Shown here in pieces: positions 46,131 through 55,190 of a DNA stretch of 64,000 nucleotides (positions are counted from its first letter, which is position 1; every line of letters begins with the position of its first letter). Origin of the DNA: Tropicimonas sp. IMCC34043 (lineage in GTDB: Bacteria; Pseudomonadota; Alphaproteobacteria; Rhodobacterales; Rhodobacteraceae); NCBI RefSeq assembly GCF_003390845.1, contig NZ_QMEK01000004.1, positions 124,001 to 188,000 on the forward strand. The letters are read 5' to 3'. A program made the position numbers and the translations under genes. Below the pieces are notes generated by a model, which made no database searches, had not been told where the DNA came from, and saw nothing but the letters and a program-made list of their open reading frames with translations.

Positions 46131-47516
46131 ATGACCAAGGTCGTACACCCCAGACATGCGCTGTCCACCAACCCGCTGAAATCCTCGGCCCCGCTTGGTG
46201 CGGCACTTGCCTATCTCGGCATCGAAAGCGCGATCCCGCTGTTTCACGGCAGTCAGGGCTGCACCGCCTTCGCCATGGTCCATCTGGTGCGCCACTTCAA
46301 AGAGGCGGTGCCGCTGCAGACCACGGCGATGAACGAGATATCGACCATCCTCGGCGGCGCCGAGCAGATCGAAGAGGCGATCGAGAACCTGCGCAAGAAA
46401 TCGGCGCCGAAGTTCATCGGCATTGCCTCGACCGCGCTGACCGAGACCCGCGGCGAGGATGTGGTGGGCGAGTTGAAGGAAATCGTCGCCCGCCGCAAGG
46501 ACTTCGCCGACACCGCCATCGTCTATGCCTCGACCCCCGACTTCACCGGCGCGCTGGAAGACGGCTGGGCCCGTGCCGTCGAGGCCATCATCGCGACGCT
46601 GGTGCCCGAGGCGCCCGAACGCGACCCCGACCTGCGGCGGGTGAACCTGCTGTGCGGCAGCCACCTGACCATTGCCGAGGTCGAGGAACTGGTGCGCCTG
46701 ATCCGCGCCTTCGGCCTCGATCCCATCGTGCTGCCGGACCTCACGTCCTCGCTCGACGGCCATGTCGGCGACGACTGGCGCGGCACCTCGCTTGGCGGCA
46801 CGACGCTTGAAGACATCGCCGCGATGCCGCGCAGCGCCTATACGCTGGCGGTCGGGGAATCGATGCGGGGTGCCGCCCGGCTGCTCGAGGATCGCGCCAT
46901 GGTGCCGTATCGCGTGTTCCCGTCTGTGACCGGCCTCAAGCCCGTCGATGCCTTCATCCGCACCCTGATGGCGCTGTCGGGCCAGCAGGATGCGCCGCCG
47001 AGCGTGAAACGCGACCGCGCCCGCCTTCTCGACGCCTCGCTTGACGCGCATTTCCACACCGGCGGGCTCAAGGTGGCGATCGGTGCCGATCCCGACCTGC
47101 TGTTTTCGCTCTCGACCACGCTGGCGGGGATGGGGGCCGAGATCGTGACCGCGGTCACCACCTCGCAGGCCTCGCCAGTGCTGGAGCGGATGCCCTGCGA
47201 CGAGGTTCTGGTGGGCGATCTCGGCGATCTGGAACGCGGCGCCGCCGCGGCCGGGGCCGCGATGCTGCTGACCCATTCCCACGGCCGCCAGGCTGCGCAC
47301 CGTTTGCACCTGCCGCTGGTGCGCGTCGGTTTCCCGATCTTCGACCGGATCGGGGCGCAGGACATCTGTCGCGTCGGGTACCGCGGCACCCGGGCGTTTC
47401 TCTACGAGATCGCCAACATCGCCCAGGCACAACATCACGCCGCGACCCCGCAAGACTTCGGCGCGGCCCCCATTGCAGAGGAGTTTGACCATGTCCCGCA
47501 CGCTGCGACTTGTTGA
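46131..47516 (+). CDS. nifN: FeMo-co scaffold protein NifN
   Basis: 461 residues. Partner of NifE, related to NifK. Conserved NPLKSSAPLGAALAYLGIESAIPLFHGSQGCTAFA at residues 14-48 holds the Cys at the cluster site; STALTETRGEDVVG follows near 102-115. It starts one base after the nifE stop. Its last codons overlap the nifX start by 26 bases. Confidence 0.98.
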   Translation: MTKVVHPRHALSTNPLKSSAPLGAALAYLGIESAIPLFHGSQGCTAFAMVHLVRHFKEAVPLQTTAMNEISTILGGAEQIEEAIENLRKKSAPKFIGIASTALTETRGEDVVGELKEIVARRKDFADTAIVYASTPDFTGALEDGWARAVEAIIATLVPEAPERDPDLRRVNLLCGSHLTIAEVEELVRLIRAFGLDPIVLPDLTSSLDGHVGDDWRGTSLGGTTLEDIAAMPRSAYTLAVGESMRGAARLLEDRAMVPYRVFPSVTGLKPVDAFIRTLMALSGQQDAPPSVKRDRARLLDASLDAHFHTGGLKVAIGADPDLLFSLSTTLAGMGAEIVTAVTTSQASPVLERMPCDEVLVGDLGDLERGAAAAGAAMLLTHSHGRQAAHRLHLPLVRVGFPIFDRIGAQDICRVGYRGTRAFLYEIANIAQAQHHAATPQDFGAAPIAEEFDHVPHAATC

Positions 47517-47973
47517 GACCGACGCGGACGACAGCGAGCCGAAGCCGCTCCGCGTTGCCATTGCGACCAACGACATGGAGCATCTCGATGCCCATTTCGG
47601 CTCGGCCAGGAAATTCGCGATCTACGACGTCACTGCGCGCGACGTGCGCTTTGTCGAGGCCCATGAATTCGACAACGTGACCAAGCAGGCCGGCAAGCAC
47701 GACGATCTCGACGACAAGATCACGCCCAAGGTCGAGGCATTGACCGGCTGCGCGCTGCTGTTTGCGCTGGCCATCGGCGGGCCTTCGGCCGCCAAGATCG
47801 TCCGGGCCGGGATCCACCCGATCAAGCGCAAGGACCCCGAGCCCATCGCCGACGTGCTGGCGCAAGTGCAGACCATGCTGAACGGCACCCCGCCGCCGTT
47901 CCTGCGCAAGATCCTCGGGACGGCGCCGAAACCCGATTTCACCGAAGAATACGATGACGAGGAGACCGTCTGA
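47491..47973 (+). CDS. nifX: NifX, FeMo-co precursor carrier
   Basis: 160 residues. Small protein of the NifX/NafY family that holds NifB-co or later precursors on their way to NifEN. Signature LRVAIATNDMEHLDAHFGSARKFAIYDV near residues 23-50 and GCALLFALAIGGPSAAKIVRAGIHPIK near 87-113. The start has GAGGAG inside the nifN coding end. The stop shares a base with the next start (TGATG). Confidence 0.96.
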   Translation: MSRTLRLVETDADDSEPKPLRVAIATNDMEHLDAHFGSARKFAIYDVTARDVRFVEAHEFDNVTKQAGKHDDLDDKITPKVEALTGCALLFALAIGGPSAAKIVRAGIHPIKRKDPEPIADVLAQVQTMLNGTPPPFLRKILGTAPKPDFTEEYDDEETV

Positions 47974-48446
47974 TGACCACCGAAACCCTTGATGCGCCGC
48001 GCGGCGGCGACTGGGTCGACAGCGACTTCCTCAAGCAGCTTGCCGCGGTCATCCGCGCCGAGGACAGCTATGGCCAGTGGGACGACAAGTCGGATGCCGA
48101 CATCATGTCCGAGTTCATCGTGACCCGCGAGGAACGCCGCGACATCCCGATCATCGGCGACCCCGACCCGGAAGTCATGTGGCGGATCAGCAAGTTCTAT
48201 GACGCCATCGGCCTGATGATCGAAAAGCGCTCGGGCTGCATGGCGTCGCAGATGCAGAAGATGAGCCATGAAGGTTTCGGCCGTATCGTTCTGATCGCGG
48301 GCCGGCTGGTCGTGGTCACGAAGCACCTGCGCGACGTCCACCGCTTTGGCTTCGAGACCTGGGAGAAGCTGGCCGAGGCCGGCGAGAAGGTGATCGCGGA
48401 CGCCGTTGCCACCATCGAGACCTATCCCGAGCCCGCCCGGGCCTGA
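47973..48446 (+). CDS. NifX-associated nitrogen fixation protein (DUF269)
   Basis: 157 residues of the DUF269/NifX-associated family, found almost only beside nifX. Typical core DSDFLKQLAAVIRAEDSYGQWD and later RIVLIAGRLVVVTKHLRDVHRFGFETWEKL. Its exact job is not known; it is thought to help FeMo-co assembly. Coupled to nifX by a TGATG overlap. Confidence 0.94.
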   Translation: MTTETLDAPRGGDWVDSDFLKQLAAVIRAEDSYGQWDDKSDADIMSEFIVTREERRDIPIIGDPDPEVMWRISKFYDAIGLMIEKRSGCMASQMQKMSHEGFGRIVLIAGRLVVVTKHLRDVHRFGFETWEKLAEAGEKVIADAVATIETYPEPARA

Positions 48447-48460
48447 CCGAGGAGCCGATC

Positions 48461-48664
48461 ATGAGCGTCGAAGAACTGGAAGCCCGGATCAAGAAACTGT
48501 CGATGCGCTCGACGACCGCGAAGATGAACCTTCACGACCTGTCCGAGGAATTGCCGACCGACTGGCAGAAGATCCCCGAGGTCGCCGAAGCAACCTATGA
48601 GGTCTTCAAGGAGCTGGCCGAGGCGCGCAAGGCGCTGAAGGAAGCCAAGAAGGCCGAGGCATAA
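48461..48664 (+). CDS. CCE_0567-type small helical protein (DUF683)
   Basis: 67 residues, almost wholly charged helix (LEARIKKLSMRSTTAKMNL, then EVFKELAEARKALKEAKK), predicted to form a two-helix hairpin or coiled coil. The family is nif-linked and a member binds metal. GGAG upstream. Lies between the DUF269 gene and fdxB. Confidence 0.92.
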   Translation: MSVEELEARIKKLSMRSTTAKMNLHDLSEELPTDWQKIPEVAEATYEVFKELAEARKALKEAKKAEA

Positions 48665-48684
48665 GCAGGAAGGACCAGACGCCA

Positions 48685-48990
48685 ATGCCGATGACAGCTC
48701 TCACCCGCGGGGGGCAGGAATACACCCCCGAATTCCTGATGGCGATCAACGCCGAAAAGTGCATCGGCTGCGGGCGTTGCTACAAGGTCTGCGGCCGGGG
48801 CGTGATGACGCTCAAGGGGATGACGGAGGAGGGCATGATCCTCGGCCCCGAGGACGACGATTATGACGAGTACGAGGACGACATCGTCAAGAAGGTCATG
48901 GTCATGAGCGATGCCGATGCCTGCGTCGGCTGCGGCGCCTGCGCCCGGGTCTGCCCCTCGGATTGCCAGACCCATGCCACGATCGACTGA
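48685..48990 (+). CDS. fdxB: Ferredoxin III, nif-specific (FdxB), 2x[4Fe-4S]
   Basis: 101 residues. Two cluster motifs, CIGCGRCYKVC near residues 26-36 and CVGCGACARVCPSDC near 80-94. They are separated by an acidic stretch (EDDDYDEYEDD) that is a hallmark of FdxB. Probably supplies electrons for FeMo-co synthesis. AGGAAGGA upstream. The nifQ start lies within its last codons. Confidence 0.95.
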   Translation: MPMTALTRGGQEYTPEFLMAINAEKCIGCGRCYKVCGRGVMTLKGMTEEGMILGPEDDDYDEYEDDIVKKVMVMSDADACVGCGACARVCPSDCQTHATID

Positions 48991-49540
48991 GGCGCGGGGG
49001 CAGGGACACGCCGCGGCCAGGGCCGCGGCGGCCGAGGCGATCCTGATGCAGGTCGATCTGGCCTGCATCCTCGAGCATGCGCTTGCGGAACGCGCGCGCG
49101 GGCAGGGGCCGCTCACCGACCTTCTGGGGCTCGATGCGGAAAGTCTGCGTGCCTTGCGCGACCGCTGGTTTCCCGAGGCGGATCTGCCCGACCTCGACGC
49201 CCCGCTGGCGCCGGTCCCGGCCGATCAGGACGCGATCGCGCAGCTGATCCTGTGGCGCGGCGGGCGGGCCGACGACGCGGCGCGCTGGCTTGCCGCGATC
49301 CTCGCCCGCCGGTCGATGGAGCCGCGGCATCTGTGGGAGGACATGGGTCTGCCGAGCCGCGTGGCGCTGAACGAGATGATAGCCCGCGTGTTCCCGCGCC
49401 TGAAGGCGGCGAACAGCCAGAACATGCGCTGGAAGAAATTCCTCTATCGCCAGATCTGTTCGGACCAGGGGTTCTTGCTGTGCCTGTCGCCAACCTGTGG
49501 CGAATGCCCGGAGCGCAGCGATTGCTTCGCGCCGGAATGA
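48974..49540 (+). CDS. nifQ: NifQ, molybdenum donor for FeMo-co
   Basis: 188 residues. NifQ carries a Mo-Fe-S cluster and hands molybdenum to NifEN/NifH. The C-terminal Cys motif C-X4-C-X2-C-X5-C is exact (LCLSPTCGECPERSDCF). Conserved EPRHLWEDMGL and NMRWKKFLYRQIC precede it. The start at 48974 overlaps fdxB by 17 bases; no better start is seen. Last gene of the nifE run. Confidence 0.95.
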   Translation: MPRSTEARGQGHAAARAAAAEAILMQVDLACILEHALAERARGQGPLTDLLGLDAESLRALRDRWFPEADLPDLDAPLAPVPADQDAIAQLILWRGGRADDAARWLAAILARRSMEPRHLWEDMGLPSRVALNEMIARVFPRLKAANSQNMRWKKFLYRQICSDQGFLLCLSPTCGECPERSDCFAPE

Positions 49541-49620
49541 GGCCGGGTGTGGGTACGAGACGGCAGGGAGCTTGCGGCGCCTCAAGGCCTTGGAGCAGTT
49601 CTCTTCGGACCGCTGGGTCA

Positions 49621-49641
49621 GGTATTTTTGCCAAGAAGAAG
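49621..49641 (+). repeat. Dispersed intergenic element, copy C
   Basis: Starts GGTATTTTTGCCAAGAAG in the gap between nifQ and the next gene. Twenty bases are identical to 33985-34004 and the layout resembles 19711-19743. No strong hairpin precedes this copy. Confidence 0.65.
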
Positions 49642-49670
49642 CATGGGCCGCGGCAGGTGAGGGGGAGGCG

Positions 49671-50123
49671 ATGAGCGATTTCGGCACGCTTCTGGCCGGT
49701 GCCGAGGCGGCGCGGACCCGGCCGCTGGAAAGTGCCGCGGCGGTTGCCCGGGCACTGGCCGCGGCGCCCGAGGACCCGGAGGTCCGCCTTGCCGCCTATC
49801 GGTTCTATTTCTACAGCCACGATTACGTTGCCGCGGGACCGCAGGCCGAGGCGATTTTGGTTCATGCCGCGCGGCGGCTCAACATCGCCACCGACTGGCG
49901 CGCGGTCGCCCCGGGCGACGCGCCGTTCAAGGCCCATGAATTCGCCCCGGGGCTTTACCTGCAGGCGCTGGTCGCGATCGGCTATTGCGCGGCGCGGCGC
50001 GGCGAGTTGACGCTCGCCCGCGCCGCCCTGGGCAAGGCGGCCGAGCTTGATCCGACAGACCGTTTCGGGGGCGCCGCCCTGCTCGGCGCGGTCGAGGCGG
50101 TCGCGGACGACGCGGCGCCCTGA
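49671..50123 (+). CDS. TPR-like protein of unknown function in nif island
   Basis: 150 residues, mostly helical and Ala-rich. The patterns LESAAAVARALAAAPEDPEVRLAAYRFYFYSHDYVAAGPQAEAIL and YLQALVAIGYCAARRGELTLARAALGKAAELDPTDRFGGAALL resemble tetratricopeptide repeats, pointing to protein binding. I do not recognise it as a named nif gene. GGGGGAGG precedes the start. Same strand as nifQ, 130 bases downstream, across the repeat at 49621. Confidence 0.7.
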   Translation: MSDFGTLLAGAEAARTRPLESAAAVARALAAAPEDPEVRLAAYRFYFYSHDYVAAGPQAEAILVHAARRLNIATDWRAVAPGDAPFKAHEFAPGLYLQALVAIGYCAARRGELTLARAALGKAAELDPTDRFGGAALLGAVEAVADDAAP

Positions 50124-50127
50124 GCGG

Positions 50128-50853
50128 TCAGTTCCTGAGCCAGGCCTCTGCCGCCTCCATGTGATCGGGCGCGAAGACCTTTGCCTTGTCGCCGGCGATC
50201 CCGGCGCCGACCCGCGCGGCCAGCTTCTGCCAGCTTGACGCCGCGACGATGGCGATCCGGTCGAGCTGGCCGATATGGTCGCGCACCAGCTTCAGATGCT
50301 CGGCGATCCCCGCGAGCCCCTGCCAGCCGTCGAAGTTCCGCAGGTCGAGCAGAAGTGCGAAACGGTCGTTGGCGCGCAGGAAGGCGTTCAGATCCTCGGT
50401 TTCCTCGGCATAGACCTCGGGGTCGATCTGGCCCAGAAGTTCCACGTGCAGCACCCCGCCGCCGAGGTCGGTCTGGTGGATTGCCCCGAGCGATTCCTGA
50501 AGCCAGCGCTTTGCCGCATCCTGTTCCGACAGCGGGAATACCTTGACCGGGCAGGGCATCAGGATCGAAAGCCCGCTTACCGCTGCGGTGATCCAGCTCG
50601 CGTCGCCCACGACGGCGATCCGGTCGAACCCGCGCCAGTGGCGCAGCCCCATCACGGCATCGTCTGCCATGGCCCGCAACGAATATCCCGAAAAACTCGG
50701 GTCGATCCGGCCCAGCAGGCGGATGCGGTCGTGTTGCTCGAGCGCGGCATCTATCGCGGGGATCAGGACCTGCTTGTAGTCGGCGTCGCTGACCTCGCCG
50801 GAGATTGCGATTTCCAGCAGGTCGGCACCGATGGGAGATGTGACTTCGATCAT
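50128..50853 (-). CDS. Tandem SpoIIAA-like (STAS-type) protein
   Basis: 241 residues in two similar halves (about 1-120 and 121-241). Each has a strand-helix pattern like LLEIAISGEVSDADYKQVLIPAIDAAL, RIRLLGRIDPSF, and again GVLHVELLGQIDPEVYAEETEDLNAFL with LLLDLRNFDGWQG. This fits the SpoIIAA-like family. No phosphorylatable Ser context is obvious. AAGGAGG lies upstream of 50853. Downstream of a SulP transporter gene on the same strand, inside the nif island. Confidence 0.8.
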   Translation of the reverse strand: MIEVTSPIGADLLEIAISGEVSDADYKQVLIPAIDAALEQHDRIRLLGRIDPSFSGYSLRAMADDAVMGLRHWRGFDRIAVVGDASWITAAVSGLSILMPCPVKVFPLSEQDAAKRWLQESLGAIHQTDLGGGVLHVELLGQIDPEVYAEETEDLNAFLRANDRFALLLDLRNFDGWQGLAGIAEHLKLVRDHIGQLDRIAIVAASSWQKLAARVGAGIAGDKAKVFAPDHMEAAEAWLRN

Positions 50854-51015
50854 GACACAATGCGCCTCCTTGCGCAGGTGCGGCTGTGGCGGCATCGCGC
50901 CGTCAGGTGGCCGCGGTTCCTGTGCACCAGAGATAAGGCGTCTGCCGCTTCGCTGCCAAGCGGCGGGTCAATCCGCCGCGCGGGCAGGTCCGGTGTCCGG
51001 GCCCGATCTGCGGGC

Positions 51016-52278
51016 CTAGCGCTCGGGGGGCGACCAGTCTTCCGGCGGGATCTCGCGCCGTCTGAGGCGGATGGCCATGCCAAGCGCAACGCCGACCCCG
51101 ATTGCCACGGTCAGGTCGGTCAGGACTGTCAGGGTCAGGGTCAGGAACAGCAGGATCAGGTCCGGACGCCGCGCGCCGAGACGGTCGCGCCACTTGTGCG
51201 GTTCGCTCATGTTCCAGGCCGTCAGCAGCAGGATCGCGGCCAGCGCCGGCATTGCCACCCGCCCGGCGAGCGGCGCGGCAACCATCATCACCAGAAGGAT
51301 CGTCAGCGCATGGACCAGACCAGCGACCGGGGTCTTTGCCCCCGCGTTCACGTTGGTTGCAGTACGGGCGATGGCCCCGGTCGCGGGCAGCCCGCCGAAC
51401 AGTGCCGAGCCGATGTTGGCCACGCCCTGGGCGATGACCTCGGCATTGGGGCGATAGTTGCCGCCGAACATCCGGTCGGCGACGCTGGCCGACAGCAGCG
51501 ATTCGACCCCCGCGAGAAACGCGATGATGAAGGCCGAAGGCAGCAGCTCGGTGATCTGGGCGGGATGGATGGTGGGGATCTGTGGCCAGGGCAGGCGGTC
51601 GGGCAGGGCGCCAAAGCGGGCGGCGATGGTTTCGACCGAGGGCGAGGCGTAGAGCGCCAGCGCCGAGCCCACCGCCACCGCCACGATCAGCCCGGGAAAG
51701 CGCGGGAAGGCGCGGCGGAGCACCAAGATAAGGACCATGGTCAGAACGCCGATCCCGAGGCTCGACCAGTCGAGCGTGTCGCGGGCGGCCCAGAAAGCGG
51801 CGATCTTGGGGATGAACTCGGCCGGGACCGCGTCCATCTGCAGCCCGAGCAGATCCTTGATCTGGCTGGTGCCGATGATGATCGCGATGCCGATGGTGAA
51901 ACCGTCGATCACAGGCTCGGGGACATAGCGCACGAGGCTGCCGGCCTTCAGGCGGCCGGCGATGACCAGGATCACGCCGGCCATCAGGGTGGCCAGCACC
52001 AGCCCGTCATAGCCATGTTTGGCGATGACGCCATAGACCACGACGATGAAGGCCCCCGTGGGGCCGCCGATCTGGACCCGGCTGCCGCCGAGAAGCGAGA
52101 TCAGGAAGCCGCCGATGATGGCCGTGATCAGCCCGGTGGCGGGGTTGGCGCCCGAGGCAATGGCGATCGCAAGACTGAGCGGGATCGCCACCATGGCAAC
52201 CGTGATCCCGGCCAGAAGATCGGACATGAATTCAGCCCGTTTATACCCGGGCAGGGTGGAGAGGATTTTGGGTTTCAT
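51016..52278 (-). CDS. SulP-family anion transporter lacking a STAS domain
   Basis: 420 residues with about 12-14 membrane segments. N-terminal ADLLAG-like MSDLLAGITVAMVAIPLSLAIA and GGSRVQIGGPTGAF are classical SulP signatures. The chain ends soon after the last membrane segment, so the usual STAS domain (about 100-150 residues) is missing. Sulfate, molybdate or bicarbonate could be the substrate. An alternative start at 52302 has a GAGGCGG upstream. Confidence 0.9.
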   Translation of the reverse strand: MKPKILSTLPGYKRAEFMSDLLAGITVAMVAIPLSLAIAIASGANPATGLITAIIGGFLISLLGGSRVQIGGPTGAFIVVVYGVIAKHGYDGLVLATLMAGVILVIAGRLKAGSLVRYVPEPVIDGFTIGIAIIIGTSQIKDLLGLQMDAVPAEFIPKIAAFWAARDTLDWSSLGIGVLTMVLILVLRRAFPRFPGLIVAVAVGSALALYASPSVETIAARFGALPDRLPWPQIPTIHPAQITELLPSAFIIAFLAGVESLLSASVADRMFGGNYRPNAEVIAQGVANIGSALFGGLPATGAIARTATNVNAGAKTPVAGLVHALTILLVMMVAAPLAGRVAMPALAAILLLTAWNMSEPHKWRDRLGARRPDLILLFLTLTLTVLTDLTVAIGVGVALGMAIRLRRREIPPEDWSPPER

Positions 52279-52469
52279 GCAACGCAGGGGGTGAGAGATC
52301 ATCGGCGCCGCCTCGCGGCGCCGGCCGCTGCACATTGCGATGCCGGCGCGGTTGGGTGCAACCGGTTTCGGGCCAACCGGACAAAGTTTTGTGTCGCGGT
52401 TCCGCCAATGTCGGGGGGGTGGCACAGGCAAGATCGCCCCAACCCCATGAAAATTCGTGGGAACATATC

Positions 52470-52486
52470 TTGGCACGGAGTTTGCT
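52470..52486 (+). promoter_or_regulatory. Sigma-54 promoter of iscA-nifUSV-cysE
   Basis: TTGGCACG-GAGT-TTGCT, full consensus, 43 bases before the iscA start. No exact TGT-N10-ACA site is seen upstream; near matches end in CCA or GCA. Confidence 0.92.
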
Positions 52487-52528
52487 GTGACCTTTCGGAA
52501 TGCGATGGACCCCGACAGGAGAGCCAGG

Positions 52529-52849
52529 ATGATCGAGATTACGGAAAGTGCGCGCACCGCGATAAAGACCGCCATCGATGGCGCCGGCCGCCAGGTCGCG
52601 GGCCTGCGTGTGATGGTGCAGGGCGGCGGTTGTGCCGGGCTGAAATACGGCATGGCGCTGGAGCTCGAGGCGCAGCCCGACGACGCCGTGATCGAGGCGG
52701 GCGAGGTCATCGTTCTGGTCGATCCTGAAAGCCAGCCGCATCTGGCCGGCACGACCATCGATTTTGTCACGGGCCTCGAAGGCTCGGGCTTCGTTTTCAA
52801 TAACCCGAATGCCTCCAGCTCCTGCGGCTGCGGCAAGTCTTTCTGCTGA
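52529..52849 (+). CDS. IscA-type Fe-S carrier (nif-linked)
   Basis: 106 residues, A-type carrier fold. Conserved Cys in [13 protein letters not shown] near residue 35 and the C-terminal [10 protein letters not shown]. Helps load or carry Fe-S clusters for nitrogenase maturation. GGAGAG upstream. First gene under the sigma-54 promoter at 52470, 13 bases before nifU. Confidence 0.95.
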   Translation: MIEITESARTAIKTAIDGAGRQVAGLRVMVQGGGCAGLKYGMALELEAQPDDAVIEAGEVIVLVDPESQPHLAGTTIDFVTGLEGSGFVFNNPNASSSCGCGKSFC

Positions 52850-52862
52850 AAGGGCACAGCCG

Positions 52863-53915
52863 ATGTGGGATTACAGCGACAAGGTCAAGGACCACTTCTT
52901 CAACCCGCGCAACGCCGGCGCGCTGGCAGGGGCCAATGCGGTCGGCGAGGTCGGCTCGCTGTCGTGCGGCGACGCGCTGAAGCTGATGCTGAAGGTCAAC
53001 CCCGACACCGACATCATCGAGGACGCCAAGTTCCAGACCTTCGGCTGTGGATCGGCCATCGCCTCGTCTTCGGCTCTGACCGAACTGATCATCGGCAAGA
53101 CCATCGAGGAAGCCCGGCGCCTGACCAACCAGGACATCGCCGAATTCCTTGGCGGGTTGCCGCCGGAAAAGATGCACTGCTCGGTCATGGGGCAAGAGGC
53201 GCTGACCGCCGCCGTCGCCGCCTGGAAGGGCGAAGCGGTCGATGACGACGACCACGAGGACGGCGCGCTGATCTGCAAGTGCTTTGCCGTCGATGCCGGC
53301 ATGATCGAACGCGCGATCCGGACCAACAAGCTGACCAACCTCGAGATGGTGACCTTCTACACCAAGGCCGGCGGCGGCTGCAGCTCGTGCCGCGAGCCGC
53401 TTGAGGAACTGTTGTCCGATGTCAACCGGGCGATGGTCGCCGAGGGCTTGCTGAAAGCAGAAGAGGCCTATGTCTTCGGTGCCGCGCCGAAACCCCAGCC
53501 GGCGAAGAAAAAGGCGCAGGGCTTCGTGATCCCCGACATGCCGCCGATGGCGGCCGCGCCGGCGCCCGCCGCCCCGGTGCAGATGGCGCCGATCCAGATC
53601 GAGATGCCGGTGGCCGTGGCAGCGCCGCGTCCCGCCGCTGTTCCCGCCCCCGCCCCGGTCGCCGCCGCCGCCGGCCTCAGCCCTGCCAAGGAGGCGATCG
53701 TGGTCGCGAAGATCATCGAGGAGATGCGCCCGGTGTTCCGTGCCGACGGCGGCGATGTCGATCTGGTGGACATGGAGGGCTCGCTGGTGCTCGTCCAGCT
53801 GACCGGCGCCTGCTCGGGCTGCCAGCTCGCCTCGGCGACGCTTGGCGGGCTGGCGCAAAGGGCGTCCGAGGCGCTGGGTCGTCCGATCCGCGTCATGCCC
53901 GTGGCGAAAAGCTGA
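52863..53915 (+). CDS. nifU: NifU, modular Fe-S scaffold
   Basis: 350 residues in three parts. The IscU-like domain has Cys35, Cys62 and Cys106 (SLSCGDA, FGCGSA, MHCSVMG). The central [2Fe-2S] domain has Cys138, Cys140, Cys173 and Cys176. The C-terminal Nfu domain has [10 protein letters not shown]. Before the Nfu domain is an unusually long Ala-Pro-rich linker of about 70 residues. Builds clusters from NifS sulfur for NifH and NifB. Confidence 0.98.
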   Translation: MWDYSDKVKDHFFNPRNAGALAGANAVGEVGSLSCGDALKLMLKVNPDTDIIEDAKFQTFGCGSAIASSSALTELIIGKTIEEARRLTNQDIAEFLGGLPPEKMHCSVMGQEALTAAVAAWKGEAVDDDDHEDGALICKCFAVDAGMIERAIRTNKLTNLEMVTFYTKAGGGCSSCREPLEELLSDVNRAMVAEGLLKAEEAYVFGAAPKPQPAKKKAQGFVIPDMPPMAAAPAPAAPVQMAPIQIEMPVAVAAPRPAAVPAPAPVAAAAGLSPAKEAIVVAKIIEEMRPVFRADGGDVDLVDMEGSLVLVQLTGACSGCQLASATLGGLAQRASEALGRPIRVMPVAKS

Positions 53916-53927
53916 GGAGAGCCGAAC

Positions 53928-55130
53928 ATGACCCCTGTCTATCTCGACAACAACGCCACGACCCGGGTGTTTCCCGAAGTGGTCGAGGCCATGCTGCCCT
54001 ATTTCAGCGAGCAGTTCGGCAATGCCTCGTCGATCCATGCCTTCGGTTCCGAGGTTGGCGGTGCGCTGCGCATTGCGCGCCGCTCGCTGCAGGCGCTGAT
54101 CGGCGCCGAGTTCGATCACGAGATCATCTTTACCTCGGGCGGCTCGGAATCGAACAATACCGCGATCCGCTCGGCCCTGGCCGTGCAGTCGGGCCGCAAC
54201 GAGATCGTCACCTCGGCCGTCGAACACCCGGCCATCCTGCAACTCTGCGCCTGGCTGGAGAAGCACGAGGGCGTGGTCGTTCACCGCATCCCGGTCGACG
54301 AACAGGGCCGGCTCGACCTCGATGCCTATCGTGCCGCGCTGTCGGACCGGGTGGCACTGGTCACCCTGATGTGGGCCAATAACGAGACCGGCACGATCTT
54401 TCCGGTCGACGGGTTGGCCGAGCTTGCCCACGGCGTCGGTGCGCTGTTTCACACCGATGCGGTGCAGGCAGTGGGCAAGGTCAAGGTCGACGTGAAGAAC
54501 ACCGACATCGACATGCTGTCGCTCAGCTCGCACAAGTTCCACGGGCCGAAGGGCCTTGGCGCGCTGTACGTGCGCAAGGGCATTTCCTTCCGGCCGTTGA
54601 TCCGTGGCGGGCATCAGGAGCGCGGCCGCCGCGCCGGCACCGAGAATGCGCCGGCGATCATCGGGCTTGGCAAGGCGGCCGAGATGGCGATGGCGACGCT
54701 GCAGGAAGACGGGATCCGCATGGCCGCGCTGCGCGACCGGCTGGAAAAGGGTCTGGTGCAGCAGATCGGGCATTGCTTTGTCACCGGCGATCCGCATGAC
54801 CGTCTGCCCAATACCGCGACCGTCGCCTTCGAGTTCATCGAGGGCGAGGCGATCTTGCTGAAACTGAACGAGGCCGGGATTGCGGCCTCGTCGGGGTCGG
54901 CCTGCACGTCGGGCTCGCTCGAACCCTCCCATGTGCTGCGGGCGATGAACATCCCCTTCACCGCGGCCCATGGCGCGATCCGGTTCTCGCTGTCGCGCGA
55001 AACCACCGAGGAGGACATTGACCGGGTGTTGACGGTGATGCCGAACATCATCGCCGGGCTGCGAGCGATGTCGCCGTTCTGGTCGGGCGAGGGCGCCACG
55101 CCGGACGGCTTCAACCCGGCCTATGCCTGA
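53928..55130 (+). CDS. nifS: Cysteine desulfurase NifS
   Basis: 400 residues. PLP enzyme that frees sulfur from cysteine for NifU. PLP Lys near residue 203 in SLSSHKFHGPKGLGALYV; catalytic Cys326 in SSGSACTSGSLEPSHVL. YLDNNATTRVFPEV at the start and FTSGGSESNN are typical. GGAGAG upstream, 12 bases after nifU. Confidence 0.98.
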   Translation: MTPVYLDNNATTRVFPEVVEAMLPYFSEQFGNASSIHAFGSEVGGALRIARRSLQALIGAEFDHEIIFTSGGSESNNTAIRSALAVQSGRNEIVTSAVEHPAILQLCAWLEKHEGVVVHRIPVDEQGRLDLDAYRAALSDRVALVTLMWANNETGTIFPVDGLAELAHGVGALFHTDAVQAVGKVKVDVKNTDIDMLSLSSHKFHGPKGLGALYVRKGISFRPLIRGGHQERGRRAGTENAPAIIGLGKAAEMAMATLQEDGIRMAALRDRLEKGLVQQIGHCFVTGDPHDRLPNTATVAFEFIEGEAILLKLNEAGIAASSGSACTSGSLEPSHVLRAMNIPFTAAHGAIRFSLSRETTEEDIDRVLTVMPNIIAGLRAMSPFWSGEGATPDGFNPAYA

Positions 55131-55190
55131 ACTCCGGCCCGGGCTTCGGTCCGGGCCTGCAACCCTGGCCTTGCCCGAGGAGTGATCCCG

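Noticed and set aside
52409-52426. NifA site candidate before iscA (TGT...ACA)
   Set aside because: Spacing is 12 instead of 10; only near matches exist at N10.
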